The translations under genes and the position numbers were made by a program. From the NCBI GenBank assembly GCA_029782365.1, contig JAKOUW010000240.1, positions 1 to 64,000 of the forward strand: a stretch of DNA of 64,000 nt, given 5' to 3'. The notes beneath the pieces are model-generated. The model searched no databases, was not told where the DNA came from, and saw only the letters and a program-made list of their open reading frames with translations. Shown one piece after another: positions 51,341 to 60,123 of this stretch. Position 1 is the first letter of the stretch. Every line of letters begins with the position of its first letter. This DNA comes from Chloroflexota bacterium (lineage in GTDB: Bacteria; Chloroflexota; Anaerolineae; Anaerolineales; UBA4823).

Positions 51341-51472
51341 ATGGACCCGAAATTTCCATCGATTCTTGACGAATTCATTGAAGCCTTTGCCGCCGCCCTG
51401 CAGCGTATCAGCACAGGAACCGAACAGCCGCCTGCTGCTGACGACGGCAGCAATGAAGATAAAATGGTATAA
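51341..51472 (+). CDS. 43-residue acidic microprotein
   Basis: 43 residues from ATG 51341, with GAGGAGG 7 nt upstream, a strong and well-spaced ribosome site; the frame stays open further upstream but without one. An amphipathic helix (FPSILDEFIEAFAAALQRIS) is followed by a disordered acidic tail ending SNEDKMV. No family recognised. It lies between the repeat array and the ATPase gene and may be co-expressed with the latter (38 nt apart). Its size suggests a partner or inhibitor protein. Confidence 0.65.
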   Translation: MDPKFPSILDEFIEAFAAALQRISTGTEQPPAADDGSNEDKMV

Positions 51473-51510
51473 GCTGCTCACTGTCTTGTTTTGGAAGGAT
51501 GTTGTATCCC

Positions 51511-52914
51511 ATGCCTATTCTGCCAGACTATCCTTATTTGCTTGATGCGCTGGTACCCAAAAGCCGGCCCGTCTTCATCAATATTTATGGGCGATCAAAA
51601 ATCGGTAAGACTACGATGACCCTCGGCGCAATTAAAGAGTGCGGCCGACCATTTGTGTATTGGCAGGCCCGTAAAGATAAGCCAGAGATTCTCCGCCAGG
51701 AGTTAATTCAAACCCTTATTCAACAGGTCAAACCCTCTGCAAAACCACCGCGGGGCTCTGAATGGCAAGATATCTTTGCATGGATGGATACATTGGCTGG
51801 GGAGACGCCGCTGGCGCTCATTTTGGATGATTTTCATCTCTTGCTGGAAGCGGATCCGGTGATTGCATCTGGGCTGCAGATCGCCTGGGACTTGACTTTG
51901 CAGCATACAGGCCTGGCGCTCATTCTGATTGGATCAGATATGCAGGCGATGTGGAAGATGATGACCTATTCCGAACCACTCTATGGCCGATTTACACACG
52001 TCTTCAAAATTCGGCCATATAAATTTTCTTCTTTGGACACGCTCTTCAGCTGGAGATTACCCGACTTAATTCTGACCTATGCTATCTTGGGCGGCGTACC
52101 GGCGTATTGGGATCAATTGGATCCGAAGCAGTCACTGGATTGGAATTTGCATTATCGGTTGCAAAGCGACTATTTCAAGGCCGAAGGGGAGAGATTATTG
52201 GCTCTGCTTGGCCCTGAAAAAGCTTATCGTAAAGTTTTATTTGCTCTCTCCCGCCAAACGCATACTCGCAGAGAACTGGCGGGCAAAAGCGGCTCTTTAT
52301 ACACAAAACTTCGCCCCATTCTTGAAAGGATGGAAGTATTTGACTACATCGAACGGCTATTACCGTTAAGTTATCCGGTCAGGCCAAGATATTTATCGGC
52401 TTTATCGCATTATCGGTTGACAGATCCTTTCTTGCGCTATTGGGCGACATTTCTTGCGCCATCAATTTACTCACCGCAGTCTGCTCCACAGCGTGTGCTG
52501 CGGTCAGACCTGGTCGCATTCGCATGGCGAACGTTTCTTCCAGATATGCTCGTTGCCTGGAAAACGATAAACAATACCAGAAAAGAGTTTATAGACCCTC
52601 GCAACCCGTGGGGAGACAAATGGTGGATTGATGATGATGTAACCGTTTTGGTGTTGGACTTTCGTAACAAAGGAGTTTTGCTCAGCGCTTGTTTTTGCTG
52701 TGATACCGCATTAGAAGCAGAAACCTTACTGGAACGCTATGAGCGCGTTGAGAAAAAATTAGGCAGGCTGATGCCCGGGGCTCAGTCAAAGTGGCTGGTG
52801 CTTGCCCAAAAAGGTTTCAGCGATCGCGCTCTGGACCTGATGAAAACCTTGAACATGGCACAGTACTGCGATGACTTTCTGATGTTGGATTTCATGTTGT
52901 ATGACAGAATATAG
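51511..52914 (+). CDS. AAA ATPase of the archaeal-ATPase/DUF234 type
   Basis: 467 residues from ATG 51511 (an ATG at 51499 has its ribosome site directly abutting it). Walker A is IYGRSKIGKTTMT, Walker B LALILDDFHLL, with a sensor-like LILIGSDMQAMW. A winged-helix region (about 230-290) follows, then a C-terminal DUF234-like domain containing WWIDDDVTVLVLDFRNKG, reminiscent of a PD-(D/E)xK nuclease fold. Such proteins are common in archaeal and thermophile mobile elements; their role is unsettled. Codon use and setting mark it as part of the integrated element. Confidence 0.82.
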   Translation: MPILPDYPYLLDALVPKSRPVFINIYGRSKIGKTTMTLGAIKECGRPFVYWQARKDKPEILRQELIQTLIQQVKPSAKPPRGSEWQDIFAWMDTLAGETPLALILDDFHLLLEADPVIASGLQIAWDLTLQHTGLALILIGSDMQAMWKMMTYSEPLYGRFTHVFKIRPYKFSSLDTLFSWRLPDLILTYAILGGVPAYWDQLDPKQSLDWNLHYRLQSDYFKAEGERLLALLGPEKAYRKVLFALSRQTHTRRELAGKSGSLYTKLRPILERMEVFDYIERLLPLSYPVRPRYLSALSHYRLTDPFLRYWATFLAPSIYSPQSAPQRVLRSDLVAFAWRTFLPDMLVAWKTINNTRKEFIDPRNPWGDKWWIDDDVTVLVLDFRNKGVLLSACFCCDTALEAETLLERYERVEKKLGRLMPGAQSKWLVLAQKGFSDRALDLMKTLNMAQYCDDFLMLDFMLYDRI

Positions 52915-53023
52915 GGCGTTGAAAATGGAGAGCACAACCCATCCCAACTGTCAGCGATTAGCAACTGGAATAACTCAATCGCCCGTGGTATATTGAACCC
53001 ACAGAAAGCCCTCCCGCTTTTGA

Positions 53024-53083
53024 CACCCCGTGAAGAGTCGCCTGGTGCGGCCTGCCGAATGGCTAGCGGGGTGGGTTTATTTC
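53024..53083 (+). terminator. Possible terminator before the RloAB pair
   Basis: CACCCCG...CGGGGTG arms around a long GC-rich loop with small inner hairpins, followed by GGTTTATTT. It lies 110 nt past the ATPase stop. Confidence 0.4.
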
Positions 53084-53086
53084 TGA

Positions 53087-53115
53087 TTGACCCGCTGTTC
53101 TAATCGTGCTAAAAT
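53087..53115 (+). promoter_or_regulatory. Promoter of the RloAB-like operon
   Basis: TTGACC, 17 nt, TAAAAT, a strong sigma-A match. Between it and the start codon lies CGAGA-AAATA-TCTCG, a small dyad that could be an operator. Confidence 0.7.
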
Positions 53116-53181
53116 AATACCAGATAAAGCAATATTTCGAGAAAATATCTCGCAAAACACGATTATAAAGCGGAGAATATC

Positions 53182-54471
53182 ATGCTGATTGAGTTTAGCG
53201 CCGGCAACTTCCGGTCCTTCAAAGACCCGGTGACGCTGAGTATGCTCGCCACCCGGATCAATGCGCGTGATCCCCAGATTGACCACGATAACACCTTCGA
53301 TGCAGACGAGCAGTTGAAGCTGCTGACGACCGCTGCGGTGTATGGCGCCAATGCCAGCGGCAAGAGCAACCTGGTCAGCGCCCTGGCTTTCATGCGCACC
53401 TTCGTCATCAATTCTTCACGCGAGTCACAGGCGGCCGAGCCGGTGCCGGTGGAGCACTTTCGATTGAGTTCGGATACGGTTGGCAAACCATCCTTTTTCC
53501 AGGTTGTGTTCCTGGCCGGCGGTCAGAAATATCGCTACGGCTTTGAGGTCACTCGCCAGCAAGTGGTGACCGAGTGGTTGTTTGTTGCCGGCACACGCAA
53601 GGAGACGCGCTTGTTCACGCGCGACGAGCAGGGCATCCACCTGGGCCGCTCTTTCAAAGAGGGCTACCGCCTGGAGCCCAAGACACGCCCCAACGCGCTG
53701 TTTCTCTCGGTCTGCGCCCAGTTCAACGGCGAAATCGCCAACCAGGTGATGACCTGGTTCCGCAACCTGCGCACAGTTTCCGGGTTGGACGACACAGCCT
53801 ATCTGGGCTTTACCCTCGACCGCTTCCAAAACCAGGCCCACCGCCAGCAGATCATTGACCTGGTGCGCTCGCTGGATGTCGGGATTGACGATATCACCAG
53901 CGAGAAGCTGCAGCGTTCCCAGGTCTTGCTGCCGCCGGAATTACCGCGCGAAATTCAAGACCTGCTGCTCAATACCCCCCAGGACTTTTATGCCATCCGG
54001 ACTGCCCATAAACGATTCGACGCGTCCGGTCAGCCGGCGGGTGTGGAGATCTTCGATTTGCAGAATCAGGAGTCACACGGCACGCAAAAGCTGTTCTTCC
54101 TGGCCGGCCCACTGCTGGACACGCTCTCGATGGGGCGGGTGCTGTTTGTAGATGAACTGGAGGCGCGCCTGCATCCCCTGATCACCGCCCAGATGATCCG
54201 CCTGTTCCACTCGCACGAGACCAATCCGCGCCACGCCCAACTGGTGTTCACCACCCACGATACCAACCTGCTTTCGAACAAGCGCTTCCGCCGTGATCAG
54301 GTCTGGTTTACCGAGAAGGACGCACTGGGCGCCACCCACCTGTATGCCCTCTCCGATTTCAAAGTCCGCAATGACGCCTCCTTTGAGAGCGATTATATCC
54401 AGGGCAAGTACGGCGCCATCCCCTTCCTGGGCGACTTGAAGCGCGTTGTGCTTGAAGATGATGCACCGTGA
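53182..54471 (+). CDS. AAA15/21-type ATPase (RloA / AbiLi-like)
   Basis: 429 residues. SMC/ABC-like ATPase: Walker A GANASGKS at 55-62, Walker B VLFVDELEARLHPL at about 317-330, and the switch His in LVFTTHDTNLLS at about 353. The N-terminus MLIEFSAGNFRSFKDPVTL is the family hallmark. Partner of the TOPRIM protein that follows with a 4-nt overlap (GTGA). Such ATPase plus RloB-type pairs are associated with restriction loci and with the AbiL abortive-infection system, where the ATPase is thought to sense phage and control the nuclease. GGAG lies 7 nt before the ATG. Confidence 0.88.
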   Translation: MLIEFSAGNFRSFKDPVTLSMLATRINARDPQIDHDNTFDADEQLKLLTTAAVYGANASGKSNLVSALAFMRTFVINSSRESQAAEPVPVEHFRLSSDTVGKPSFFQVVFLAGGQKYRYGFEVTRQQVVTEWLFVAGTRKETRLFTRDEQGIHLGRSFKEGYRLEPKTRPNALFLSVCAQFNGEIANQVMTWFRNLRTVSGLDDTAYLGFTLDRFQNQAHRQQIIDLVRSLDVGIDDITSEKLQRSQVLLPPELPREIQDLLLNTPQDFYAIRTAHKRFDASGQPAGVEIFDLQNQESHGTQKLFFLAGPLLDTLSMGRVLFVDELEARLHPLITAQMIRLFHSHETNPRHAQLVFTTHDTNLLSNKRFRRDQVWFTEKDALGATHLYALSDFKVRNDASFESDYIQGKYGAIPFLGDLKRVVLEDDAP

Positions 54472-55109
54472 GCCAGCGCGCCCACCTGAAAGCCAGGCAG
54501 CGCAATTATATGCAGCGGACGGTCAACCAGCGCCAGGTGCGCCAGCGCTTTCTGATTGTCTGTGAAGGCGAGAAAACCGAACCCGGCTACTTCGTCCATT
54601 TCCGTGTGCCCAAGCTGGTGGTGGATGTCCAGGGCCTGGGGTTCAACACCGTTCGCCTGGTGCAGGAGGCGATCAGACAGCGCGATGCGGCTCGGAGAAG
54701 CGGTGAGCCTTACGACCAAGTGTGGTGCGTCTTTGACCGAGATGTATTCCCTGTTGCGCATTTCAATGCCGCTCTTGATATCGCCCGGCAAAACAACATC
54801 CGGGCTGCCTACTCAAATGAGGCATTTGAGCTGTGGTACCTGCTGCACTTTATGTACTTGAATGCGGCCATCACCCGGCGCGACTATATTGATCGTCTGG
54901 GTGAATATCTGGAACATCCCTATCGCAAGAACAACCCGGACATTTACGATGCGCTACTGCCCAGGCAAGCTGCGGCGATCAAGAACGCTGCCCGCCTGCT
55001 GGCGCAATATCAGCCGGCGCGGCCTGCTGTGGACAATCCTTCGACCACGGTGCATTTGCTGGTGCAGGAGCTAAACCGGTTTCAGCAGGGGGGATGTAGG
55101 GTCTCATAA
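54468..55109 (+). CDS. RloB-family TOPRIM protein (AbiLii-like)
   Basis: 213 residues from GTG 54468. TOPRIM signatures: Glu in FLIVCEGEKTEPGYF (about 33-35) and Asp-x-Asp in VWCVFDRDVFP (90-92), then NEAFELWYLLHF, the RloB hallmark. Expected metal-dependent nuclease effector of the pair. Its last four codons and stop lie inside the left inverted end of the element at 55095, so the natural C-terminus was probably altered by that insertion; the core domain is intact. Confidence 0.88.
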   Translation: MSQRAHLKARQRNYMQRTVNQRQVRQRFLIVCEGEKTEPGYFVHFRVPKLVVDVQGLGFNTVRLVQEAIRQRDAARRSGEPYDQVWCVFDRDVFPVAHFNAALDIARQNNIRAAYSNEAFELWYLLHFMYLNAAITRRDYIDRLGEYLEHPYRKNNPDIYDALLPRQAAAIKNAARLLAQYQPARPAVDNPSTTVHLLVQELNRFQQGGCRVS

Positions 55110-55963
55110 ATACGGCTCTCCCGCACTTTACGTGAAAGCGATGATCATTCCCCATAATTTAATCATGGTGCGACTCGATTTCTGCCCAGTTCGTTCATGA
55201 TTTACAATATCTCGCCCATTTTTTTGGGGGGGTGTCGCCAAATCATTCACGAAAACTGATACTGTTGGCGAACTGTTGGCGAACTATGCGTTGAGACGCT
55301 TTTGAGACTCTCTATACTTATACTCCAATTAACAAGCGTAAATCCTGCTCTTGTGTTTTTCTAAAGAAAGGCAATAATAGATTCAGAAAGAAGGCTCCCA
55401 ATGCCTGGAATTGTTCTAACACTCCCCATTTTAGCCGGTAAGGTTGAAGCTTGGCGGCGGTTTTGCCAGGAATTAGCTGGCTCCCGACAACAATCGTACG
55501 CGATGTCGCGCCAGCGGATGGGCATCATGCGCGAACGTTTGGCGTTAGTGGAAACCGCTTTCGGATCAACCGCTATAACCACGTTGGAGGCCGCCAATGT
55601 GGCCCAAGCTTTAGGGCAGATCATCAGTTCGGAGCTCCCGTTTGATAGGTGGTATCGAGAGCAGTTGTTGAAACTGCATGGGCTCCACCTTTCCGGGTAT
55701 GAGCAATTCACGCAAACTGCGCCGTCGCCACAGGATCAAGAGGTGCACTTTGAGTGGACCAGGGGAGAATCAGGGGAATCAGATGGTTAATTTCATCCAG
55801 CGCGCCGAGGGCGAACGCGAAGCGGTCATCTAGGTTGCCCAGGGCAAGGCTATTCCGTCTCATAAAGTTTGCACTACACAGGCAAAAAAGGCCGTTTTTT
55901 GCACATAGTATGGCACTGCGTCTCATATATATGAGATAATCTCACTATTTATGAGACCCTACA
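55095..55963. mobile_element. 869-bp element with perfect 18-bp inverted ends
   Basis: Left end TGTAGGGTCTCATAAATA at 55095-55112, right end its exact complement at 55946-55963. The flanks GGA on both sides suggest a 3-bp target duplication. The ends carry extra TCTCATA copies (55856 region) and a palindrome TCTCATATATATGAGA at 55921. Inside is one ORF (55401-55790) that is not a transposase, so it is non-autonomous. The rest, 55113-55400 and 55791-55945, holds nothing else I can name. Confidence 0.75.
55401..55790 (+). CDS. Small alpha/beta protein carried by the 869-bp element
   Basis: 129 residues. The pattern PILAGKVEAWRRFCQEL, SRQRMGIMRERLALVET and LPFDRWYREQLLKLHGLHL resembles small ferredoxin-like (dimeric alpha/beta barrel, DUF6176-type) proteins; that resemblance is from memory. 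The C-terminal 25 residues are polar and disordered. There is no catalytic residue set I can assign. It is the only ORF of the element with inverted ends, where a transposase would be expected. Confidence 0.5.
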   Translation: MPGIVLTLPILAGKVEAWRRFCQELAGSRQQSYAMSRQRMGIMRERLALVETAFGSTAITTLEAANVAQALGQIISSELPFDRWYREQLLKLHGLHLSGYEQFTQTAPSPQDQEVHFEWTRGESGESDG

Positions 55964-56111
55964 GGATAAGTACAAAGAAGGGGAATTTTTTCGGGACCTT
56001 ACCTGGAAATCCGCTCATATAACTCACCTTGTGCGAAGCCTTGCGCCGGATAGACGTCGCATAAGATGCTGCCAGGGGTAATTAGGCCCCGAAAATAACG
56101 TCATACAATTA

Positions 56112-56140
56112 TTGCCAGCGAGAAGTGTCGCCTGTATAAT
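56112..56140 (+). promoter_or_regulatory. Promoter of the type I RM operon
   Basis: TTGCCA, 17 nt, TATAAT: a near-consensus sigma-A promoter 65 nt before hsdR. The rest of the 55964-56205 stretch shows no gene. Confidence 0.8.
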
Positions 56141-56205
56141 TAAAGAGTGGTTCCTGAAACTTACGACTTTTTCTTTATTGGCTGGAGAGGGGATCGAAGG
56201 ATCGT

Positions 56206-58593
56206 ATGACACCTACATCTGAAGCGTTTTCTCGTATTTTGATTGATAAGGCTCTGGCCGACAGCGGCTGGGATTTACTGAATTCACACCAGGTGCGCTT
56301 TGAGCAAAAAGCCGGCGGGCGCGCCGATTATGTCTTGCTGGATGATAAAGGCGCAACACTCTGCGTGCTGGAAGCCAAGAACCAGGACAAAGACCCCTAC
56401 GATGCCAAGGAACAGGCGCGCGGTTACGCCGAAAATTTACACGCGCCCTTTGTGCTGCTCTCGAATGGGCAAGAGCATTGGTTCTGGAATTACGCCCGCG
56501 CCGACCAGCAGGATGCCTATCGCATCGAGCGACTGCCCTCGCCCGCAGACCTGGCCCGCCAGCGCCTGAAGAACATGCAGCCGCCCCGCCCGCTGTTGAC
56601 CGAGAAAATCGGTTCTAACTATCTGGCGCAGTTCAAACCCGACCTCAAGCTGCGCGGCTATCAAATCCGGGCGCTGGAAGAAATCGCCAAACAGTTTGAC
56701 GGCCAGAAGCGGCGCAAGTTTTTGTTGGAGATGGCCACCGGCACTGGCAAAACGCTGCTGTGTGCGGCGATGATCCGACGTTTTCTTGCCACGCGCAACG
56801 CTGAGCGGGTGCTGTTCATTGTGGATCGCATCGAGCTGGCTAAACAGACGATGGAAGATTTCAACCTGGTGTTGGGCGAATACAAACCGGTGATTTTCAA
56901 GACGGCCCGCAAATCGGGTGAGCTGCTCGGTTCCAGCGTGGTGATTGCTACCATTCAATCGCTAATGGTGGACCGCCGCTATCGCGAGGAATTCACCCCG
57001 TTTTATTTTGACCTGGTGATCAATGATGAAGCCCATCGTTCGATTTACGGCGACGCCCGCGATGTGGTGCAGTTCTTCCAGGCCACCCGCATCGGCCTGA
57101 CCGCCACGCCCAAAGCCTACCTCAAGAATATTGATCTTGAAAAGTTGAGCGCCGAAGAGCCCAAAGTGTTGGAAGCGCGCCAACTGCGCGATACGTACCA
57201 CTACTTTGGCTGCGAGCCGGGCAAGCCCACCTACCGTTATGACATCATTGACGCGGTCAAAGACCCGGAAGGGCCGTTCCTCTGTTTGCCCAAGATTTTC
57301 GACATCCGCTCGGATATCACCACCCAGGCCCTGGCTGAAAAAGGCTGGGCGGTGACGATCAATGAGCAGGAAGAGAGCTTCAAGGTACAGGACCTGGAGC
57401 GCAAGGTCTTCACCCCGGCGCGCAACCGCTTGATGTGCCAGGCTTTCCTGGAACATGCTCAAAAAGCGCCGGATGGCAAACTGGGCAAATCCATCATATT
57501 CGCCGTCAACCAGCGCCACGCCACAGAACTGACCAAGATCCTCAATGGCATCGAACCGGAGTCGGCCATTACCATCACCTCGCGCATCCCCGAAGCCTCA
57601 GCCCTGGCCAAAGACTTCCGCGATGGCAAGCGCAAAGAACGGATTGCTGTTTCAGTGGATATGCTCTCGACCGGCTACAACTGCCGCGACCTGCTCAACG
57701 TGGTGCTGATGCGCCCGATTTTCTCGCCGACCGAGTACATTCAAATCAAGGGCCGCGGCACCCGGCGCTACACCTTCAAGATCGGTCATACGGAATACGA
57801 CAAAGAGGTCTTCTTCCTGCTCGATTTTTGCGGTGTGGCCGAGTATTTTGAGGAAAAGTACGATTACAGCCTGCCGCTCAAACTGCCGCAAGAGGGCAAG
57901 GCAGCCGCCAAACCCGGAAAAATCAATGAACCGCCAGGCGAATACCAACCCGAAGCGGACGGTAAAGGCACGGCCGGGGAAGAGCCTAAACCCGAAATTC
58001 CGGTCTGGCAGGGCCGCGACACCATCGTCTCGCAGGAAATCTACCTGGTCGGCCCGGAAGGCGAAAAAGTGGATGTGATGACCTTCCGCGGCGCGTTTGA
58101 GCGCGACCTGGCCGCCTTTGCTGGGCAGGATGCCCAGTTCCGCCAGGCCGTCGAGGCCGAAGACGACGACGCCATTGAAACCATCATGCAGGAGCGCTTC
58201 TACCACAAGCCGGAGATGTACTACTCGCCCGACAAGCTGACCATAACCTATGGCGTCCCCGCCCCCACGCCAGCCTTTGTGTATGGCGCGCTCAAGCGCC
58301 GCCCGCTGCCAAGCAAAGCCGACCTGATTGGCGACGCCGCCGACTCCATCGCCGCCCGCTTCAACCTGCGCTACAACGACCAGCGCTGGGTGCTGGCCAC
58401 CCTGGGCCTGATTGCCGATGACGCCGAGTCCCGGCGGCGGTTCCTGGCTGGCGATATGCGCATTTTCGACGCTGGTCAGTTTCGCCCGCTGGGCGGCCTC
58501 CCGGCCCTGGCGCGCTTTGCCGAGCGCGAGCAGGTATTCGAGGCCATTCGCCAGTCGGCTTTTGTACGCCAGGCGTTGGCATTGGCCGCTTAA
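56206..58593 (+). CDS. hsdR: Type I restriction enzyme R subunit
   Basis: 795 residues, EcoEI-type. The N-terminal PD-(D/E)xK nuclease has Asp41, Glu56 and Lys58 (GRADYVLLDD...LEAKNQ). Superfamily 2 motor: Walker A MATGTGKTLL (about 176-185) and DEAH box VINDEAHRS (about 271), then the helicase C domain with KGRGTRRYTFKIG. A C-terminal EcoEI_R_C-like domain follows. It cleaves and translocates unmodified DNA with HsdM and HsdS. First gene of hsdRMS. Confidence 0.93.
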   Translation: MTPTSEAFSRILIDKALADSGWDLLNSHQVRFEQKAGGRADYVLLDDKGATLCVLEAKNQDKDPYDAKEQARGYAENLHAPFVLLSNGQEHWFWNYARADQQDAYRIERLPSPADLARQRLKNMQPPRPLLTEKIGSNYLAQFKPDLKLRGYQIRALEEIAKQFDGQKRRKFLLEMATGTGKTLLCAAMIRRFLATRNAERVLFIVDRIELAKQTMEDFNLVLGEYKPVIFKTARKSGELLGSSVVIATIQSLMVDRRYREEFTPFYFDLVINDEAHRSIYGDARDVVQFFQATRIGLTATPKAYLKNIDLEKLSAEEPKVLEARQLRDTYHYFGCEPGKPTYRYDIIDAVKDPEGPFLCLPKIFDIRSDITTQALAEKGWAVTINEQEESFKVQDLERKVFTPARNRLMCQAFLEHAQKAPDGKLGKSIIFAVNQRHATELTKILNGIEPESAITITSRIPEASALAKDFRDGKRKERIAVSVDMLSTGYNCRDLLNVVLMRPIFSPTEYIQIKGRGTRRYTFKIGHTEYDKEVFFLLDFCGVAEYFEEKYDYSLPLKLPQEGKAAAKPGKINEPPGEYQPEADGKGTAGEEPKPEIPVWQGRDTIVSQEIYLVGPEGEKVDVMTFRGAFERDLAAFAGQDAQFRQAVEAEDDDAIETIMQERFYHKPEMYYSPDKLTITYGVPAPTPAFVYGALKRRPLPSKADLIGDAADSIAARFNLRYNDQRWVLATLGLIADDAESRRRFLAGDMRIFDAGQFRPLGGLPALARFAEREQVFEAIRQSAFVRQALALAA

Positions 58594-58635
58594 GGGTACA
58601 ATACAGGCTGAATTTGATTCCTGGGAGAAGCCTGC

Positions 58636-60123
58636 ATGACGTTAATTTCAAGCAACTTCCACTCTTCCGGCCTGCGCCAGAAGGTGGACCAACTGATGGA
58701 CATTCTATGGGCCGGCGGGTTGAACAACCCAATGGACGCCATTGAACAACTCTCGTACCTGATCTTCCTGCGCCTGTTGAGCGAGAACGACGACCTGCTG
58801 GCCGGGATGGACAAGAATTACAAACGTGTCTTCTCCGGCGGCTGGGCGCGTTACCATTGGGGCAACTTTGTCACCCTGACCGGCGATGAACTGTTCAACA
58901 GCGTGCGCGAAGGCATCGAAAAGCTGCACGAACTGCCAGATATGTCCGAAACTGGGCGACTGCTTTTCAACCGTTCGACGCTCAAAATCTACGACCGCCC
59001 CACCCTGCGGGCTGTCGTCCAGGCTGTGCAGGCCCTGGATATGGAGGCCCATGAGGGGATTGATTTAAAGGGCGACATGTATGAGTACCTGCTCGGCAAA
59101 CTCTCCACCTCCGGCACCAACGGCCAATTCCGCACCCCGCGCCACATCATTGACCTGATCGTACACCTGGTGGCCCCCCAGCCCGGCAAGACCTACGCCG
59201 ACCCGGCCTGCGGCACGGCCGGCTTTCTCATCGCCATCCTGCGCTACCTGCTCGAAAAGCACACCAGCAAAGGCCCCAAGAGCTACCCCGGCGACCAGCT
59301 TACCCCCGCCGAATGGCAGTTCCTCGAAGAGCGCGCCTTCACCGGCTTCGACAACGACGCCAACATGGTCAAGATAGCCATCCTCAACCTCTACCTGCAC
59401 GGCCTGCAAAAAGCCGCCATCCGCTTCTTCAACCCCCTGACCACCTCGCTGGCGGGCAGCTATCCGGGGCAGACCTACGATTACATTTTGGCCAACCCGC
59501 CATTTGCCGGCAAAATCCAGCAGGAAAGCATCCTGGCGGATATCAACCTCGATTCACGTAACACTGAACTGATCTTCATGAAGTGGTTTATGGATCACCT
59601 GGCCCCCGGCGGGAGCGCCGGGGTGATTGTGCCGAACGGCGTGTTGTTCGGTTCAACCAAAGCGGCCAAACGGGTGCGCGAGATTTTACTCAAAGAGCTG
59701 GATTTGCAAGCAGTGATCAACCTGCCCTCCGGTGTGTTCAAACCCTATTCCGGCGTGGGCACGGCGGCGCTGATTTTTGAAAAACCAACAGCCCCAAAGC
59801 CAGCGGGCGGCTTTGTCTGGTTCTATGACATCAGCGCCGATGGGTTTTCGCTGGATGACAAACGCACCCCAGGCGAAGCCAACGACATCCCCGATGTGCT
59901 CGCAAAATGGCCGGGCAGGGAAGAAGGCCCTCACAGCTACCGCGTCCCGCTGGAGAAGATTCTCGCCAGCGAGGATTTGAGCCTGGCATCCGGTCGCTAT
60001 AAGCCCGCCGCGGCGCAGACGGCGGTGCATGATGCGCCGGGAGAGATACTACAAGAAGTGCTGGATTTAGAAAACGAAATTTTGCAAAAAACGACGAATC
60101 TACTCGCAAACATCGTTAGTTGA
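58636..60123 (+). CDS. hsdM: Type I restriction enzyme M subunit
   Basis: 495 residues. N6-adenine methyltransferase with an N-terminal HsdM_N helical domain (VDQLMDILWAGGLNNPMDAI), SAM motif DPACGTAGFLIAIL (about 187-200) and catalytic NPPF (about 286-289). It modifies host DNA and is required for restriction. It follows hsdR by 42 nt and directly abuts hsdS. Confidence 0.95.
   Translation: MTLISSNFHSSGLRQKVDQLMDILWAGGLNNPMDAIEQLSYLIFLRLLSENDDLLAGMDKNYKRVFSGGWARYHWGNFVTLTGDELFNSVREGIEKLHELPDMSETGRLLFNRSTLKIYDRPTLRAVVQAVQALDMEAHEGIDLKGDMYEYLLGKLSTSGTNGQFRTPRHIIDLIVHLVAPQPGKTYADPACGTAGFLIAILRYLLEKHTSKGPKSYPGDQLTPAEWQFLEERAFTGFDNDANMVKIAILNLYLHGLQKAAIRFFNPLTTSLAGSYPGQTYDYILANPPFAGKIQQESILADINLDSRNTELIFMKWFMDHLAPGGSAGVIVPNGVLFGSTKAAKRVREILLKELDLQAVINLPSGVFKPYSGVGTAALIFEKPTAPKPAGGFVWFYDISADGFSLDDKRTPGEANDIPDVLAKWPGREEGPHSYRVPLEKILASEDLSLASGRYKPAAAQTAVHDAPGEILQEVLDLENEILQKTTNLLANIVS

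Noticed and set aside
51139..51453. Minus-strand 104-codon open frame
   Set aside because: It runs antisense to the microprotein and through the repeat array; no ribosome site or homology is seen.
52981..53020. Right attachment site near TTGAACCCACAG
   Set aside because: Only about ten bases resemble the end of tRNA-Ile2 (GGGCCCACAG) and the match breaks off on both sides.
55919..55956. Stand-alone transcription-factor operator
   Set aside because: The palindromes sit at the inverted end of the mobile element and share its TCTCATA motif, so a transposase-binding role is more economical.
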